A stretch of DNA of 5,599 bases from Thermoplasmatota archaeon (GTDB taxonomy: Archaea; Thermoplasmatota; E2; DHVEG-1), in NCBI GenBank assembly GCA_018334795.1, contig JAGXLH010000103.1:1-5599 (forward strand), read 5' to 3'. Below the pieces are notes generated by a model, which saw only the letters and a program-made list of their open reading frames with translations, ran no database searches and was not told where the DNA came from. Positions within the stretch are counted from its first letter, which is position 1, and each line of letters opens with the position of its first letter. Below are positions 1-5,546 of this stretch, one piece after another. The position numbers and the translations under genes were made by a program.

Positions 1-570
1 CATCATGTAGGCTTCATCAAAGAAAAGAAACGCAACAAAAAAATAAAGCGGAAAACCGGCAACGATGAAAAGATAGATGAGAGCTACTTTCATAAAATGT
101 CTTCGGCCAAAAAAATATTTAAAGAATTGAAAACCAAATGAATGATTATGAGAAAATTCATTATTATAACTAATCACATCATTTCCGATTTCATCAAGAA
201 CGCCAGCAGCTGCAAGAAAAAACAATGGCATAAAATAAATGATAACACCATCAAAAACATACCATAAGATGACGTAAAAAATGATAATGCTAATTAAACC
301 TATTGCGTGAGCGACATTATCAATCTTTCCTTTAATTAAAACTCCAAGGATGATTGCAAGAAGAATGGTTGCAGCCATGGGATGAAGAATCATGGTAAAC
401 GCCCAAAGTACTCCAATGAACGGAGCAATTATGACTGCTTTATTTTTGTTGAATACTTCTTCATCAAAGGCAGCATCAACATATTTAATGCCAGCACCTA
501 ACACTGGAAACAATAAAAATAATAAATAAGTAAAAATCCCTGTATTAAGAATAAATTCTTGTATGCACAC
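1..570 (-). CDS. Multi-pass membrane protein of unknown function, paralog 1 (C-terminus cut by window edge)
   Basis: An open frame of 190 codons runs from GTG at 570 off the left edge. The start reads VCIQEFILNTGIFTYLLF, and GTG is the only usable start codon before the first conserved block, so the start is fairly secure; it is missed by an ATG-only search. The product is strongly hydrophobic, with about five predicted membrane segments. It shares with the downstream-strand neighbour at 687-1313 the blocks LGAGIK..DAA.DE (about residues 24-38), APF.G.LWA.TM, ATILL.I.LGV..KGKIDN.AH..G and LFFLAAAGVLDEIGND (about 120-135). Conserved Asp, Glu and Asn residues lie at or beside membrane segments, which could mean a metal-dependent membrane enzyme or an ion-handling protein, but I do not recognise the family. 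GGGTG directly abuts the GTG, too close for ordinary ribosome pairing, so the start may be leaderless or translated from a longer leader. It follows its paralog by 116 bases on the same strand and carries no clear terminator between. Confidence 0.85.
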   Translation of the reverse strand, partial: MCIQEFILNTGIFTYLLFLLFPVLGAGIKYVDAAFDEEVFNKNKAVIIAPFIGVLWAFTMILHPMAATILLAIILGVLIKGKIDNVAHAIGLISIIIFYVILWYVFDGVIIYFMPLFFLAAAGVLDEIGNDVISYNNEFSHNHSFGFQFFKYFFGRRHFMKVALIYLFIVAGFPLYFFVAFLFFDEAYMM

Positions 571-686
571 CACCCTATTCTCTAATAAATAATCTTGTTA
601 ATATTTTATGATTAAACTATTCATCTCAGTATAATTTTAACCATTATAAATATTATCTATTTTTTTTAGAATTATGGTTGAATCGA

Positions 687-1313
687 TTAATCCTTCACAA
701 TTTTCTTTTGTGCTAAGATTGATTTTACTTTATATTCAAATCGATCGAAACCAGGTCTTTTTCCTTGTCTGACCTCGCTGATATAGCGAATAGTTAGATA
801 TGAGTAATCAAAAAAGATCATGGCAAAAAAGAACTGAAGAGGTATCATTCCAATTACTGAAAGGAACAGTACTGTGATTTTTAATAACCATCGGTGATCG
901 AAAAAATAAACAAAAAAACGAGACACGGGATTTCTACTTACTTTATCATATGAGTCTCCCACGTAATCATTTCCTAGTTCATCGAGCAATGCTGCAGCTG
1001 CAAGAAAAAGAAGCGGAACAATGAGTAGTTCGATGCCTAAGATGAGGATAACAGGTATGATGATGATTACTCCTGAGAAATGAGCGATATTATCAATTTT
1101 TCCTTTTAAGATAACACCGAGTAAAATGGAAAGGAGAATGGTAGCGGAAAATGGGTTTATAAACATAGTATAAGCCCATAATCCACCTAGGAAAGGAGCC
1201 AAGAGCAAGGCTAATTTCTTACTAAACGTTTTTTCATCATATGCAGCATCGATGAATTTGATGCCTGCACCAAGAATAGAATAGGTTAAGAGAAAAAAAT
1301 ACATGCTCAGCAT
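687..1313 (-). CDS. Multi-pass membrane protein of unknown function, paralog 2
   Basis: A 208-residue integral membrane protein, complete. Visible blocks are ILGAGIKFIDAAYDE (about 14-28), APFLGGLWAYTM (39-50), ATILLSILLGVILKGKIDN.AH (57-78) and LLFLAAAALLDELGND (about 101-116), followed by a polar loop (117-128), two further hydrophobic stretches and a basic C-terminal tail ending near KKIVKD. Most of the blocks recur in the gene at 1-570, so the two arose by tandem duplication. The conserved DAAxDE, GKIDNxAH and LDExGND motifs are acidic residues next to membrane helices, suggestive of a membrane enzyme or transporter, but no named family is recognised. The start is uncertain: ATG 1313 has GAGGT only two bases upstream, while the in-frame ATG at 1304 has the same GAGGT 11 bases upstream. 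A small ORF (1307-1435) overlaps this start, so translation may be coupled. Any role with the radical SAM gene upstream is conjecture from position only. Confidence 0.88.
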   Translation of the reverse strand: MLSMYFFLLTYSILGAGIKFIDAAYDEKTFSKKLALLLAPFLGGLWAYTMFINPFSATILLSILLGVILKGKIDNIAHFSGVIIIIPVILILGIELLIVPLLFLAAAALLDELGNDYVGDSYDKVSRNPVSRFFVYFFDHRWLLKITVLFLSVIGMIPLQFFFAMIFFDYSYLTIRYISEVRQGKRPGFDRFEYKVKSILAQKKIVKD

Positions 1314-1435
1314 CGACCTCGAAGTGCTATTGTTTCAAGTTGATAGATAGATTTTTTTGGAAATGGCGAAGTCATTATCAATCCTGAGAATTCATGAAGT
1401 TGTAATGAAATTCCCGGAGAGATTCTTGAGTTCAT
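1307..1435 (-). CDS. Possible small ORF, 42 residues, overlapping the membrane-protein start
   Basis: ATG at 1435 opens a 42-codon frame beginning MNSRISPGISLQLHEF and ending IALRGRC; its TGA (1309-1307) overlaps the start region of the gene at 687-1313. An in-frame TAA lies immediately before the ATG, so it is not the tail of a longer gene. In its favour are a GGGGG run five bases before the ATG that could act as a ribosome site, a strong TATA box about 27 bases before the predicted transcript start (1482-1493), and the overlap with the next start. Against it, 42 open codons arise by chance fairly often in one frame and no family is recognisable. It could be a regulatory leader peptide coupled to the membrane protein, a RiPP precursor for the nearby radical SAM enzyme (it has an N-terminal stretch that could be a leader, and Ser/Thr/Pro residues after it), or simply the 5' leader of the next gene. 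Confidence 0.3.
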   Translation of the reverse strand: MNSRISPGISLQLHEFSGLIMTSPFPKKSIYQLETIALRGRC

Positions 1436-1481
1436 TTAAGCCCCCAAGTAAAATAATATAGGGGCGGATACATAAAACCCC

Positions 1482-1493
1482 AATTATATAAAA
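1482..1493 (-). promoter_or_regulatory. Archaeal TATA box for the 1435/1313 transcript
   Basis: On the minus strand the sequence reads TTTTATATAATT, close to the archaeal TATA consensus. A start about 26 bases downstream would fall near 1462, giving a leader of roughly 27 bases before the small ORF at 1435 and about 150 bases before ATG 1313. It lies just past the T-run that could end the radical SAM transcript, so the membrane-protein genes are probably transcribed separately. Confidence 0.5.
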
Positions 1494-1539
1494 TCCTACA
1501 AAATTCCAAAAAAAAATATTTTATTTTTTAAATGTAGGA
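1494..1539 (-). terminator. Inverted repeat with T-run after the radical SAM gene
   Basis: On the minus strand, 15 bases beyond the radical SAM stop codon, TCCTACA (minus 1539-1533 arm complementary to 1494-1500) brackets a very AT-rich stretch that contains nine consecutive T (1516-1508). Archaeal termination needs mainly a T-rich tract, so the T-run alone is a credible terminator. The 7-bp flanking repeat could add a stem but the loop is long. Confidence 0.5.
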
Positions 1540-1553
1540 AAATTAACCTTTTT

Positions 1554-3476
1554 TTATATTTGGCGAAAAACTAATGACTCCTGTTTCACCTGTTTATTTT
1601 TTGAATTTTTATGATTGCCTATATACTCTGAAAGATTAATTGGTAAAGTTAAGAAATTGTTTTGTTCATTGAATATTAGTCCTGTTTCAATGAATTCCCG
1701 CAAGATGGTTTTAATTTTTTGAGAATCTAATTTTGGGAGTTGATTGGTGAGTTCATCAAACGTAATAATTTCATTACATGTAAGAAAAACCGCTCTTTCT
1801 TCATTGTTTAAATTATATATGATAACATCTTTGAAATTTCGTTTGTCAAATATTTTCACAAATGAGCCACCATCGATATAGTACAATGGGACCGCATCAA
1901 TGATGTTGCCAGTTTTTATTGACTTGATTTGAGTTTCTTTTCTTTGATGTTGCCAACTAGTGATTAATTGTTCCCAAGGGAAAGATTCTGTCCTATTTTT
2001 TCTAATAAAATCATAAAAAAACAATGTGTGTTGTTGTAAGAACTGATTAGGAAACATAACCGAATCAATTTTTTTTGGTATAACTTCCCTTATATTAAAA
2101 GCATCCAAATTATTGTATATTGGGCTTTTATAACCAACTACAAAAGAGCTCATTCTTGGTGGATCTAAATATTGATTGAATAATGAAATAGTTGCAATTG
2201 TTTCCCTAAAATCTTTTGGTTCCTCATTGGGAAAATTCACAATGATATTATAATCATTTTTAATCTGATATTCTTTACAAAATTTTAATGCTGCAATATT
2301 ATCAATGACTCGTACTCCCTTATCCATTTTCTTCAAATAATGCTTACTAAATGATTCAATGCCAGTTTGAATCGTATGAAACCCTGCTTTTTTAAGTAAA
2401 CGATAATCTTTTTGCTTTAATTTGTCTGCTCTTGATTCGGCGATAAATTGAAAATCCCGATTTAATAAAATAATGTTTTCACAAAGAAGTTGAAGGTTTT
2501 TTGGAGGAAGAACACTACCAATGATTTGGAACGAAAGCATGTCGTAAGTTTCAGATAAATAGGTTAATTCTTCGATGAATCTGTTAACTTGCTTTTCTCT
2601 ATATGATGGATGATAGGCTTTTTGATTGCAAAAATTACATTTATTCCACCAGCAACCTCGTGATATTTCAATCGGTAACCGGCTGTTGAGTTGAACGTAC
2701 TCTTGAATTTCACTAGAACTTGTTTTTAATTGTTGGTAAAAGGAAGAAAAATCTAAGAAAGGAAGTGTGTCCAGATCAATGAAAGATGGTGGTTCATTCA
2801 TTATTTCTTTAGATTTTTGTTTTGAAATTAATCCGGTTATTTTAGATGGATCTGTATTATTTTTCGCTAACTTCGTTAATGACTCTTCACCTTCTCCACT
2901 AATGATGTAATCAATATAGTCAAATGCCTTTATGAGGCGAAGTCCTAAATCGTTCATGGTGGTACTGCCACCGAGAACTATGATTTTATCTGGAAACGTT
3001 TCTTTAATTTTTTTAGCAATTGCTAATGATGGAAGAAACTGACCGTAATTTAAACTAAAACCAATGATATCAAATCTGTCCCATTGTACACCGTTTATGA
3101 TACTATATATAAAATGATTTGTTTTTTCTAAAAACTCCTTAAATTCAAACTGTTCATTTGAATGGTGATTCTTAACCATGTTTTGTTCATAATATTTTTT
3201 AAAAGATTCTTTGTTTGCTTTCCAATGATTTGGAAAAACATATTTTGAAAAAATCATCTGGGAAACATAAGGATCATTTGGAGGTGTTATTAATGAAATA
3301 TAATTGTTTAATCCATACGTTTCAGCAGCAAATAAATACAAATGTAGTGAGGATGCACTAACTCCATTGTCCTTTAAATAGGGCTCTAATAAGGAAAGTT
3401 GGATTGAAGGCAGTGAAATATCCGCAAAAGGCATCGAAATAAGTAAAACAGAGTTATCCTCCAAGGTACACACCAT
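1554..3476 (-). CDS. B12-binding radical SAM RiPP maturase (RiPP maturation radical SAM protein 1-like)
   Basis: A 640-residue cytoplasmic enzyme expected to bind cobalamin, one 4Fe-4S cluster and S-adenosylmethionine and to modify a ribosomally made peptide, by family analogy often by C-methylation. The N-terminal part (about 9-205) is cobalamin-binding-like: VLLISMPFADISLPSIQLSLLEPYL (split here as VLLISMPFAD and PSIQLSLLEPYL), then IIGFSLNYGQF at 137-147, VLGGSTTM at 167-174 and SGEGEES at 193-199. The radical SAM core (about 268-450) has RGCWWNKCNFC with Cys275, Cys280 and Cys283, IAESRADKL at 345-353 and TGIESFSKHYLKKMDKG at 371-387. The RGCWW motif, the SMPFA opening and the LDPPR...YKSPIY segment fit the RiPP maturation radical SAM protein 1 family (TIGR03975) recalled from knowledge, not searched. 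The cluster motif is CX4CX2C rather than the classical CX3CX2C. A winged-helix-like tail (about 558-614), possibly for peptide recognition, ends in a Lys-rich extension. The first usable codon is ATG 3476; TTG 3464 preceded by GGTGTGTACC is an alternative. It diverges from the Lrp-like regulator. Confidence 0.88.
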   Translation of the reverse strand: MVCTLEDNSVLLISMPFADISLPSIQLSLLEPYLKDNGVSASSLHLYLFAAETYGLNNYISLITPPNDPYVSQMIFSKYVFPNHWKANKESFKKYYEQNMVKNHHSNEQFEFKEFLEKTNHFIYSIINGVQWDRFDIIGFSLNYGQFLPSLAIAKKIKETFPDKIIVLGGSTTMNDLGLRLIKAFDYIDYIISGEGEESLTKLAKNNTDPSKITGLISKQKSKEIMNEPPSFIDLDTLPFLDFSSFYQQLKTSSSEIQEYVQLNSRLPIEISRGCWWNKCNFCNQKAYHPSYREKQVNRFIEELTYLSETYDMLSFQIIGSVLPPKNLQLLCENIILLNRDFQFIAESRADKLKQKDYRLLKKAGFHTIQTGIESFSKHYLKKMDKGVRVIDNIAALKFCKEYQIKNDYNIIVNFPNEEPKDFRETIATISLFNQYLDPPRMSSFVVGYKSPIYNNLDAFNIREVIPKKIDSVMFPNQFLQQHTLFFYDFIRKNRTESFPWEQLITSWQHQRKETQIKSIKTGNIIDAVPLYYIDGGSFVKIFDKRNFKDVIIYNLNNEERAVFLTCNEIITFDELTNQLPKLDSQKIKTILREFIETGLIFNEQNNFLTLPINLSEYIGNHKNSKNKQVKQESLVFRQI

Positions 3477-3487
3477 CCACTTAAAAA

Positions 3488-3502
3488 TTACATTAATCGT
3501 AA
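3488..3502. promoter_or_regulatory. Imperfect palindrome at the radical SAM promoter (possible operator)
   Basis: TTACATTAATCGTAA has 4-bp inverted arms TTAC/GTAA around an ATTAAT core. It lies between the TATA-like box (3503-3512) and the first codon of the radical SAM gene, a place where a bound Lrp-like protein would block transcription. Short AT-rich palindromes are common by chance. Confidence 0.3.
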
Positions 3503-3512
3503 CTTTAAAAAA
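3503..3512 (-). promoter_or_regulatory. TATA-like box of the radical SAM gene
   Basis: The minus strand reads TTTTTTAAAG. Placing the transcript start about 26 bases downstream puts it near 3481, five bases before ATG 3476, so the mRNA would have almost no leader if ATG is the start, or a 17-base leader carrying GGATGGTG if TTG 3464 is used. Confidence 0.4.
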
Positions 3513-3548
3513 GTATCTACCAAAGGAAAGCAGTTTAATTTGTGCGAA

Positions 3549-3556
3549 TTTATAAA
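3549..3556 (+). promoter_or_regulatory. TATA box with BRE for the Lrp-like regulator
   Basis: TTTATAAA preceded directly by GCGAA is a near-ideal archaeal TATA/BRE pair. The expected transcript start is near 3578, giving a leader of about 31 bases before ATG 3610. A 16-bp inverted repeat begins at that predicted start. Confidence 0.6.
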
Positions 3557-3578
3557 AAATTAGAAAGGTTCAAAAACA

Positions 3579-3594
3579 TAAGACATATATCTTA
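3579..3594. promoter_or_regulatory. Inverted repeat TAAGA-N6-TCTTA, possible autoregulatory operator
   Basis: TAAGACATATATCTTA has perfect 5-bp arms around a near-symmetric CATATA core. It covers the predicted first 16 transcribed bases of the regulator gene, where Lrp-type proteins frequently act on their own promoters. The core also contains a second TATA-like stretch which, if used, would make the ATG at 3610 nearly leaderless. Confidence 0.45.
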
Positions 3595-3609
3595 ATTTGC
3601 AATGAAATT

Positions 3610-4587
3610 ATGAAAAAAATTGATGTAAAAGACAGGAAAATATTATACGAACTTGATCTTAATTGCAGACAATCGAATAGTCAAATTGGAAAGAAGGTTG
3701 GACTTGGTAGAGATGTTGTTGGCTATAGAATTGATAAACTAAAAAAAAATGGAATCATAACAAATTTTTACTCGATTATAGATACATTCCGCCTCGGTTA
3801 TAATGTGTTCAGATTGTATATCAATTTTCACTATGTGACACCAGAGATTAAAAAGGAAATCATTGATTTTTTTGTTGATTACAAATATTCATGGGTTGTT
3901 GTTACAGTTAAAAGTGAAATTGATCTTGATGTTGTAATTTGGGTAAAAAACATTTATGAATTCTATCAATTTTGGGATAGAACCCTGGATAAGTATGAAA
4001 AATATATTGAAAAACATGCGATTTCTATTTACATTAAATCTTCAGTTTTTATGAAATCCTATTTACTGCCAAATAAATTGAAAACGGAAAAACGAAGTTT
4101 TTTTGACATGAATTGCGGGGTGGAATCTGTTGATATTGATGAAACAGATTACTATTTATTAAATGAAATAGCGGAAAATGCTCGTATATCACTTGTTGAT
4201 TTAGGTGAAAAACTCGATTGTTCTTCACAAAAAATAAATTATCGATTAGACAAGCTTGTTGAGATTGAAGTAATAAAAGCGTTTAGAGTAAATATCGATC
4301 TTGCTAAATTAGGTCTTCAAAAATACAAAGTTAATATTTACCTTAAAAATCATGAGTTGAAAAAACCAGTTTTTTCATATCTTTCGCAAAAGAAGTACAT
4401 TGAATTTATGAACTTTGCACTTGGTTGGGCTGATTTAGAACCTGAGTTTGTAGTTAAGGATTTTAATGAATTATTACAAATTTTAGAGGAAATAAATCAA
4501 GAGTTTTCAGGAGCAATAAAAAAACAAACATTTTTTATTGCTGAAAAACTTTATAAGCAAAGATGCTTGCCAGAATTATATAAATGA
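3610..4587 (+). CDS. Tandem (double-headed) Lrp/AsnC-like transcription regulator
   Basis: A 325-residue DNA-binding regulator made of two Lrp-like units. The first winged helix-turn-helix spans about 5-55 (DRKILYELDLNCR, QIGKKVGLGRDVVGYRIDKL, GIITNFYSIID), followed by a RAM-like alpha/beta domain to about 150. After a linker, the second helix-turn-helix spans about 174-228 (DIDETDYYLLNEIAENAR, LVDLGEKL, INYRLDKLVEIEVIKAFRVNID), followed by a second RAM-like domain to about 315. Single-unit Lrp proteins are about 150 residues; fused forms of this type are common in archaea and are known mostly from genomes. The RAM domains normally sense amino acids or other small metabolites; the ligand here is unknown. 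No strong ribosome site precedes ATG 3610. Its divergent position beside the radical SAM gene, with inverted repeats in the shared 133-base gap, suggests that it controls itself and perhaps that enzyme (inference). It ends in an inverted repeat that also terminates the convergent small gene. Confidence 0.88.
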   Translation: MKKIDVKDRKILYELDLNCRQSNSQIGKKVGLGRDVVGYRIDKLKKNGIITNFYSIIDTFRLGYNVFRLYINFHYVTPEIKKEIIDFFVDYKYSWVVVTVKSEIDLDVVIWVKNIYEFYQFWDRTLDKYEKYIEKHAISIYIKSSVFMKSYLLPNKLKTEKRSFFDMNCGVESVDIDETDYYLLNEIAENARISLVDLGEKLDCSSQKINYRLDKLVEIEVIKAFRVNIDLAKLGLQKYKVNIYLKNHELKKPVFSYLSQKKYIEFMNFALGWADLEPEFVVKDFNELLQILEEINQEFSGAIKKQTFFIAEKLYKQRCLPELYK

Positions 4588-4603
4588 AAAATTAGTATTT
4601 TTC
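4586..4603. terminator. Bidirectional terminator between the regulator and the small peptide gene
   Basis: GAAAAAT-TAGT-ATTTTTC is a perfect 7-bp inverted repeat with a 4-base loop that starts inside the regulator's stop codon. It supplies a run of five T on each strand, suited to end both the regulator transcript (plus) and the converging 26-residue peptide transcript (minus). Confidence 0.55.
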
Positions 4604-4612
4604 TTAATAATA

Positions 4613-4693
4613 TTAGAGCCCAGTTGCAATCATCCATGTTGGTGCAGATATAAGCACTCCTGCAACAGCTCCAGATACGACAATTTTATCCAT
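4613..4693 (-). CDS. Small hydrophobic peptide, 26 residues (candidate RiPP substrate or membrane peptide)
   Basis: ATG at 4693 opens a 26-codon frame beginning MDKIVVSGAVAG and ending in PTWMIATGL before TAA. Asp2 and Lys3 are the only charged residues; the rest is rich in Val, Ala, Gly and Ile with one Trp. Support comes from the signals: GGATGGTGT lies eight bases before the ATG, a TATA box TTTAAATA lies at 4748-4755 with an expected transcript start near 4725, and an inverted-repeat terminator follows at 4586-4603. An in-frame TAA upstream fixes the start. The gene sits alone between the regulator and the phosphatase. It could be a leaderless or very short peptide substrate of the radical SAM enzyme, a single-helix membrane or toxic peptide, or a structured RNA, since nested inverted repeats run through it. 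RiPP precursors usually carry a longer leader, which argues against the first. I know no homolog. Confidence 0.5.
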   Translation of the reverse strand: MDKIVVSGAVAGVLISAPTWMIATGL

Positions 4694-4747
4694 TATTCTT
4701 TACACCATCCTTTTATTTTGTTATGGATATACTTTTGCTGCTTAGCG

Positions 4748-4755
4748 TATTTAAA
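4748..4755 (-). promoter_or_regulatory. TATA box of the 26-residue peptide gene
   Basis: The minus strand reads TTTAAATA, a canonical archaeal TATA box. The expected transcript start near 4725 gives a leader of about 32 bases containing GGATGGTGT, so the small gene should have its own transcript apart from the phosphatase gene upstream. Confidence 0.55.
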
Positions 4756-4814
4756 GACTTGTCGACATTTTAACAAAATGAAATTCTGTACTGCTTCTTT
4801 GTTGTTCTTTAAAG

Positions 4815-5450
4815 TTATGTTCCTATTTGATTGAGTATTTGAGGGATTTCTGAAAGATGATGGATAAACGGATTATGATTATGTTCAAAATTCATGCCGA
4901 TTATAGAGCATCCGGCTTGTTTACTTGCTAAAAAATCACTTTTCGTATCGCCAATGACAACTGCTTCATTAACCGGTATGTCAAGTAATTTGCAGGCTCG
5001 ATAAATAATATCTGGATATGGTTTGCCTTTCTTTACATCATCTGCACAGACAATTTCATCAAAAAAACTAGTTAAATGGAACTGGTCAAGCACCTGTTCA
5101 GTGATAAATCGCTGAGTATTTGTGATTACGGCAAGTTGATATGTTTCATGCAAATTAGAGAGCGTTTCACGTGCATCTTCTTTTAATAAAATATGTTCTA
5201 GGTATGTCTGTGTCCATTCTTTGCAATCTAAAAATACGTTTGCGGTGATTCCAAGGTATGATATTGATTTTTTGAAATCATTTCCCCAGAGATGATCGAT
5301 AAAATCTTTTTTTGTAATGGTTGGATGATCTGAACAGCTAAGAGCGACATTAATTGCTCTCCACCAGGCATCTTGCGATTCGATTAATACGCCATCCATA
5401 TCAAAAAGGATTGCTTTTGGAATTGAATTTTTTTGCAAGATCATCTGCAC
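4815..5450 (-). CDS. HAD-superfamily phosphatase (phosphoglycolate phosphatase/beta-phosphoglucomutase-like)
   Basis: A 211-residue soluble hydrolase, expected to remove phosphate from a small metabolite through an aspartyl-phosphate intermediate with Mg2+. All four HAD motifs are present: motif I FDMDGV with nucleophile Asp17 and acid/base Asp19; motif II VITNT with Thr110-Asn111; motif III GKPYPD with Lys143; motif IV GDTKSD with Asp168 and Asp172. A helical cap (about 22-85) lies between motifs I and II, as in subfamily I enzymes. Length and motif spacing fit phosphoglycolate phosphatase-like proteins, but substrate cannot be read from sequence; the frequent 'phosphoglycolate' label would be a guess. 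The frame begins at GTG 5450 with ATG 5444 two codons later; neither has a convincing ribosome site, and ATG 5444 is equally likely. It has its own TATA element at 5502-5513 and is probably a housekeeping repair enzyme unrelated to the peptide locus. Confidence 0.9.
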   Translation of the reverse strand: MQMILQKNSIPKAILFDMDGVLIESQDAWWRAINVALSCSDHPTITKKDFIDHLWGNDFKKSISYLGITANVFLDCKEWTQTYLEHILLKEDARETLSNLHETYQLAVITNTQRFITEQVLDQFHLTSFFDEIVCADDVKKGKPYPDIIYRACKLLDIPVNEAVVIGDTKSDFLASKQAGCSIIGMNFEHNHNPFIHHLSEIPQILNQIGT

Positions 5451-5501
5451 TCAATCCATTTAATGCATTTTTTTGTTAAGATACTGTTTTGTTCCAACAT
5501 A

Positions 5502-5513
5502 TTATTTAAATAA
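5502..5513. promoter_or_regulatory. Palindromic TATA element, likely bidirectional promoter
   Basis: TTATTTAAATAA is a perfect 12-bp palindrome. Read on the minus strand it would start the phosphatase transcript near 5481, and on the plus strand it would start a transcript near 5534 for the frame beginning at 5547. One box can therefore serve both divergent genes. Confidence 0.5.
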
Positions 5514-5546
5514 CAATACCGTTTTTCATTAGTTGAATGGGATAGT

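Noticed and set aside
571..686. Several TATA-like strings in the gap between the two membrane paralogs (for example minus 653-644 and 608-599)
   Set aside because: The gap is so AT-rich that many matches occur; none is at a clearly better distance from GTG 570, so no promoter is called.
1314..1440. Possible box C/D-type small RNA
   Set aside because: Strings resembling C and D boxes were looked for on both strands, but no correctly ordered pair with terminal stem was found.
1448..1474. 13-codon minus-strand frame (begins MYPPLYYF) ahead of the 42-codon ORF
   Set aside because: Too short, no ribosome site, and its start would lie upstream of the predicted transcript start.
4538..4834. 98-codon plus-strand frame with many Cys and His residues
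   Set aside because: It overlaps the end of the regulator, covers the minus-strand small gene, its promoter and the end of the phosphatase gene, and has a low-complexity, non-protein-like composition with no ribosome site. It is best read as a shadow of the minus strand.
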